NCBI RefSeq assembly: GCF_905163445.1
Contig: NC_053189.1
Coordinates: 18,432,001 to 18,496,000 of the forward strand
DNA from: Pararge aegeria
Taxonomy: Eukaryota; Arthropoda; Insecta; Lepidoptera; Nymphalidae
Direction: 5' to 3'
Length of the DNA: 64,000 nucleotides
Below, piece by piece: positions 59,916 through 64,000 of the stretch; within the stretch, counting starts at the first letter, position 1, and every line of letters begins with the position of its first letter. The notes beneath the pieces were generated by a model that made no database searches, was not told the origin of the DNA, and saw only the letters and a program-made list of their open reading frames with translations. Position numbers and translations under genes: made by a program.

Positions 59916-62900
59916 AATTCAACAAGTTGCGCTGCGGTCTGTCACCATGTGCACATTACCTTAAGATAACAATTTATAATATGTAAAATAGCAATGTTTG
60001 AAAGACTGTTTTTGAACTATTATGTGTAAATACTTGAAAAAAGTTCTTTTGTTTTTAGTACTGAATATACATTTCGGCGTTATCGAGCTTGGGTCTGCCA
60101 AAAAATTGTGATAAACAAAGCGATTTACTTCATGTAATAGTTTAGCGTTCAAAAGATCGTCGCCGTTTTTTTGTAAAAAGGTTTTTAACTTTTTTTTTTT
60201 GCCCCATTCCCAAAATCGCCTGTATGCATCGTGTACAAGCACACAAGGCACCTTTGTACTTTTTACTATGAGTCACCCTTGTATACATCGCACCGTATAG
60301 ACCTGATTTACAGCGCGTGGCACATGTCAGTAAAAGTCAAGACATACTATAAAAACCTACCTCTGGCACAGCAAATCACCTGCCATTTAAGTTAAAAGTA
60401 TGTAAAATTAAATACTTGAACGCAAGTCCAAGAACGAAGACAAACATACAACAAAAATACCTGCAAAAAGAATGTCTATGTTTTTGATTTTGAATTTAAC
60501 ACAGGTCCAACCGCTGGATACGGCTGGTGATCAAAATCGACCAATAAAACAAACCAAGCCAAAGAAGAAGGCAAGTCTCAACCAATCTGCAATAAAGTAA
60601 TAAGTTTGGCAAAAAAAAATCCGCGTTATCGCTCCTTAAATATGATGACAAAAAGTCAATATGGCTGACTATACATCAAAACATTTTGCAAAAAAACGCC
60701 GACGATATGTTAGTGTATAGTGTCGACTGAATATGATCTCTTTCTCGCATTGATCTCAACCACGCTGCTTATTCGGTTCTACATACACTCTAAGCTAAAT
60801 AAATAATAAAAAAAGCATCATGCTTTTAAACAGCGATCAGTTTAAAAGGATAGCACTTGTAGCATTAATCTTAAAAAGGTATAATGGTGCAAGAACTGTT
60901 TCACAATAGCTCTAAACTATACTAAATTAACAGGTCTAAAAGTAGTGGTGACCTCAAGTCTTAAATTTGTCAATTTAGTTCAACTTAGAGATTTTAGTAC
61001 ACTAGAATTGGCGCCAATATCCATATATTTTTTTTTATATTTCTATCTTCAATGTGAATAAAATAAATCATCTTTGCTAGTATGAAGATGTGTCAAAATT
61101 CAGTCCAGATTCCAATGCCATTCAGAATAAGGAGCCTGTTGAAAACCTGGTAACTGCCCCATAAGTTTAGGATTTGTTCAATCGAATTGGCACCAATATC
61201 TATTAGTTTAGTTCTACTTTCAAATGACAAAAATCTCACGTGCATTTTTTATCTATGCCTGGAAAATCTCTTTTGCTGTGTTAAATATATTTTTAATTTT
61301 TCTCAAATATCTTTTTTTAATTATAAGAACATAGGACCTTGGTCATTTTGGTCCAAAATCTCAACAGCATTAAAAGTCATGTCTTTGAAACCACTTGGGC
61401 TTCGTTTTTCTCCTACAATGGGGGGTCTCCACGGGAAAGGGCCAATTTTAATTTTCTCCTACAGCTCTTTCAACTCTCCCAGCATTGGCGCACAGATGGA
61501 AAAAACTTCCAAATATTGTAATGTGTAATGATATACTGGTGTAAACTTCGTGTTGCCGTGGTTTGACAGGTGGACAAGTTTTTTTTATCCCTTGTCGTTT
61601 CTCCTGCCTCTACTAACCGGCCCTGTAATGAAATTTTTTTTTATTCCCGTTATTTCTGTATCTGCACGTATTCCGCTACAAATGAAGCGAAAACCATGCT
61701 TTTGAATCGCATTGTTTCTAGCACTGTTGACGTGTTGGATTAAATATATCCATGGTCCTTTATAAGACAACTCTCACGTCTACGGAGTACAAAACAACAT
61801 ACAATTTACGATCTCTGATCTCTGATCTCTGATTAAACAAGATTAGTCCAAGTTCGGATGAACACAAATATTATCTAAACTTAACGAAATTGACAGCTCT
61901 AAAACATGAAATTGACAGCTCTCATGGCACTAGATTTTTGTACTATCAAATTTGCGCCCCAATGCCTCTAAATCCTTTGCATTCAAATCTGCTTAACGAA
62001 TTACGGCTCAAAAAAAATAGATTAGAATTCACTTAATAGATTTGAGAATGTACAACTAGATTTCCACAAATGTCACTAATTCTTTTATATTCAAATCTCT
62101 AACCTAAACTACATTGACAGAAACTGAAAATACTACTTTGCCAAATAAAATAAATAGCTCTGTGCTTTTCCAGGGGATAACACTGAAAACGACAGCATTA
62201 CTTTTAGACATGTCAATTAACTTATTTTATGTACATAAGAATTGGAATCATTGCTGTTAGTTCGTTTACCAATCTTTTAAAGTATATTGACACCTAAAAG
62301 CAGTGTGGCTTTCTTTTCAGCAGTTCAGTTTCAGTCATATTCGACTGTTCATGTAGTGTATTTTAGAGATTGGTGTAACGACAAGATTAGTAATTATACC
62401 TTAGACATAATATCTCTAAATGCTTAATAACATACACTCCATAGACAAATAATGTCTCAAAAAAAAAAAAGTATGTGAATCCTATCTTAGCCAAGTAAGT
62501 CTCCATTGAGCAAGTTTTTACGTGCAGGTATGTTGGTGTGTCGTTTGTATTAGAAACCTGTTAGCCGGAGTTTGCACCTTGTATAACAAGGTTTTAGTAG
62601 CATCGCGCATATACAATAACTTCTCTATCGCGCATATTTTTCATTTCACTTCCAAGAAAATGTAATCTTGACGTCACTGTAAGATTTTGCTCAGGAATAT
62701 TCCAGTTGTTGAATTCATAACCTCTTTTTGGAAAAAGATACTACAACATTTGTCAATTTAGTTTAGTTTACGGCTGTCAATTTAGTTCGGTTTAGAGCTT
62801 TGCATGAATCAAGTATATATCAAATATAATCAAGAATATATCAAAAGTCGTTTATTTTTATAATTTATACAAAAAATATGAATGTTTTTAATTTTTTTGG

Positions 62901-64000
62901 GCCCAAATGTCATTGTATATTTTTTAATGATCTGTATATTGTGATAATTTAAAAAATGAAATGTTTTTGTTTTTAATTGCCCGACAGAATTATACAAGCT
63001 TGTTCAGAATCATTATAACTTACTTTACCTGTATTATATTTTATTGGTTTTTGTATATTTTACGCCCCACTTGTAATTTATTATAGGTAAACTAGGCAGT
63101 AATGTAAAACTATGAAATACTTTGATACAAATAAAATTCATTTTGAAGATATACCTTAACTTCTATGGTTTTTATTTTATCGCGATTCCTTGGTTATTCG
63201 AATTCTAAGATTGCGTTTCTATTTAAGCATATATACTACATATATATACAACGTGTAAATGAAAACCGAAAGTATACTTCACAGACTTAGAATATTTTGA
63301 ATTCGTTTGCATAAATATTTTTGATTTAATATTTTTACAGGGTGATTCCTTGTGAAATATAATTATGCATCCTTCTATATTATTTCGTAATTCTGTTACA
63401 TGTTGTACCTATATGTTTCCCTTATAGTTTCGTCATTTAAACTAAATACTTTACGGGTGGTCTAAGTTCGAGGCGAATTCGTGTCTAAGAAATACGTCAC
63501 GGATAACGTATTGTTGGGCGTTCGCCAATTTTTCTAAAACGAATAACTGCTTAGATAATAGTCATACAGAGCCGGATTCAACCTACTAATATTTATTTAA
63601 AGTGTTAGCAAGAAACCTTACTAGGTAGGGTTCGATTCAAACTTTATGACTTCCCCAACTTCGTGCATTTGTATCAGCCAATCTCAATAGAGTCGAGTAC
63701 CTGCGCGAAGTGACTCTCGCAACTTACTTCCACGACGACGTAAAGTTTTAATCGGACTACGCCTACTAACGTTTTCTGTTAACTGACTTTTTTGACAGTG
63801 GTTTATCTGGGATCGATTGCGAAACGTGATTATCATGGGCGCTCTAGCCTACGTTTTATCTGTCTTATAACGAAATGTGAAACGTCAGACGTCCTTTAAA
63901 ATTTACTCTCAATAATTCTTGTTTAACTAAAATATCCTCTTATTAGCCTAAGAAGTTTCAGAATTCACAATTTTTTGTGCTTTGTCACACAAAGCTCTGC
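59916..64000. other. Right edge: no assigned gene, exon-like islands, family X relic
   Basis: 60505-60600 (acceptor 'aatttaacacag', then VQPLDTAGDQNRPIKQTK..., stop) and 61080-61148 (acceptor 'tttgctag', YEDVSKFSPDSNAIQNKEPV.., donor GTAACT) look coding-like. A plus-strand AATAAA with a T-rich downstream stretch is at 63130-63135. A four-fold 'gatctct' run is at 61810-61834. Family X recurs at 63249-63420. The rest shows nothing recognisable. Confidence 0.35.

Noticed and set aside
61187..61528. 113-codon plus-strand ORF
   Set aside because: Low-complexity hydrophobic start in AT-rich DNA followed by repeat-like sequence; no family resemblance.

Overview
This is an ordinary stretch of an animal nuclear genome, very probably a butterfly or moth. 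The genes are split into short exons with GT-AG introns. Intergenic and intronic DNA is AT-rich. The repeats (tRNA-headed SINEs, non-LTR 3' ends in the 'multi-copy ATC/TTC with gtgagatggtgataac' style, Helitron-like CTAGT ends) are the kinds I associate with Lepidoptera, and some look nymphalid. I saw no bacterial operon, CRISPR array or phage, and I do not claim a new biological system.

Five protein-coding genes are supported by joined exons that keep frame. (1) 509-2915, minus: an OVCA2/FSH1-family serine hydrolase whose last exon lies off the left edge. (2) 3625-20741, plus: Mcm3, the replicative helicase subunit, 14 coding exons, 804 residues, with a palindromic E2F-type site about 100 bp before its start codon. 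(3) 22450-32886, minus: Peter pan (Ppan/SSF1), a Brix-domain ribosome biogenesis factor, 10 exons, 537 residues. (4) 45146-49258, minus: Elongin B, 4 exons, 117 residues, with the initiator ATG alone in its first coding exon. (5) 49844-53967, plus: a RING-plus-C2H2 zinc-finger protein, 5 exons, 522 residues. Genes 1 and 2 are divergent (about 0.7 kb apart), genes 2 and 3 converge, and genes 4 and 5 are divergent (about 0.6 kb apart). All but the zinc-finger protein look like housekeeping genes of growth: DNA replication, ribosome assembly and ubiquitin ligase or transcription elongation.

The Mcm3 and Ppan introns are packed with old retroposon pieces, including a 5'-truncated jockey-like element with a clear 13-bp target duplication. 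A larger non-LTR element with an uninterrupted 872-codon reading frame lies at 42.0-44.7 kb, and a second 3' copy lies at 59.5 kb. Between 33.2 and 40.8 kb is a block that contrasts with the rest: no recognisable repeat apart from a 42-bp minisatellite, no convincing ORF, a good minus-strand polyadenylation context at its left end and a TGTCA/TGACA cluster at its right end. It could be a long non-coding transcript or a very long 3' UTR. The right 10 kb (54-64 kb) holds repeats and a few exon-like islands that I could not assign.

The most unusual sequence-level signal is a set of long, almost perfect hairpins with tiny loops, several inside Mcm3 introns. One is a perfect 56-bp palindrome that ends 8 bp before a splice-acceptor CAG. 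A second is a duplication of the end of Mcm3 exon 13 with its splice donor, flanking an inverted copy of a repeat from the preceding intron.
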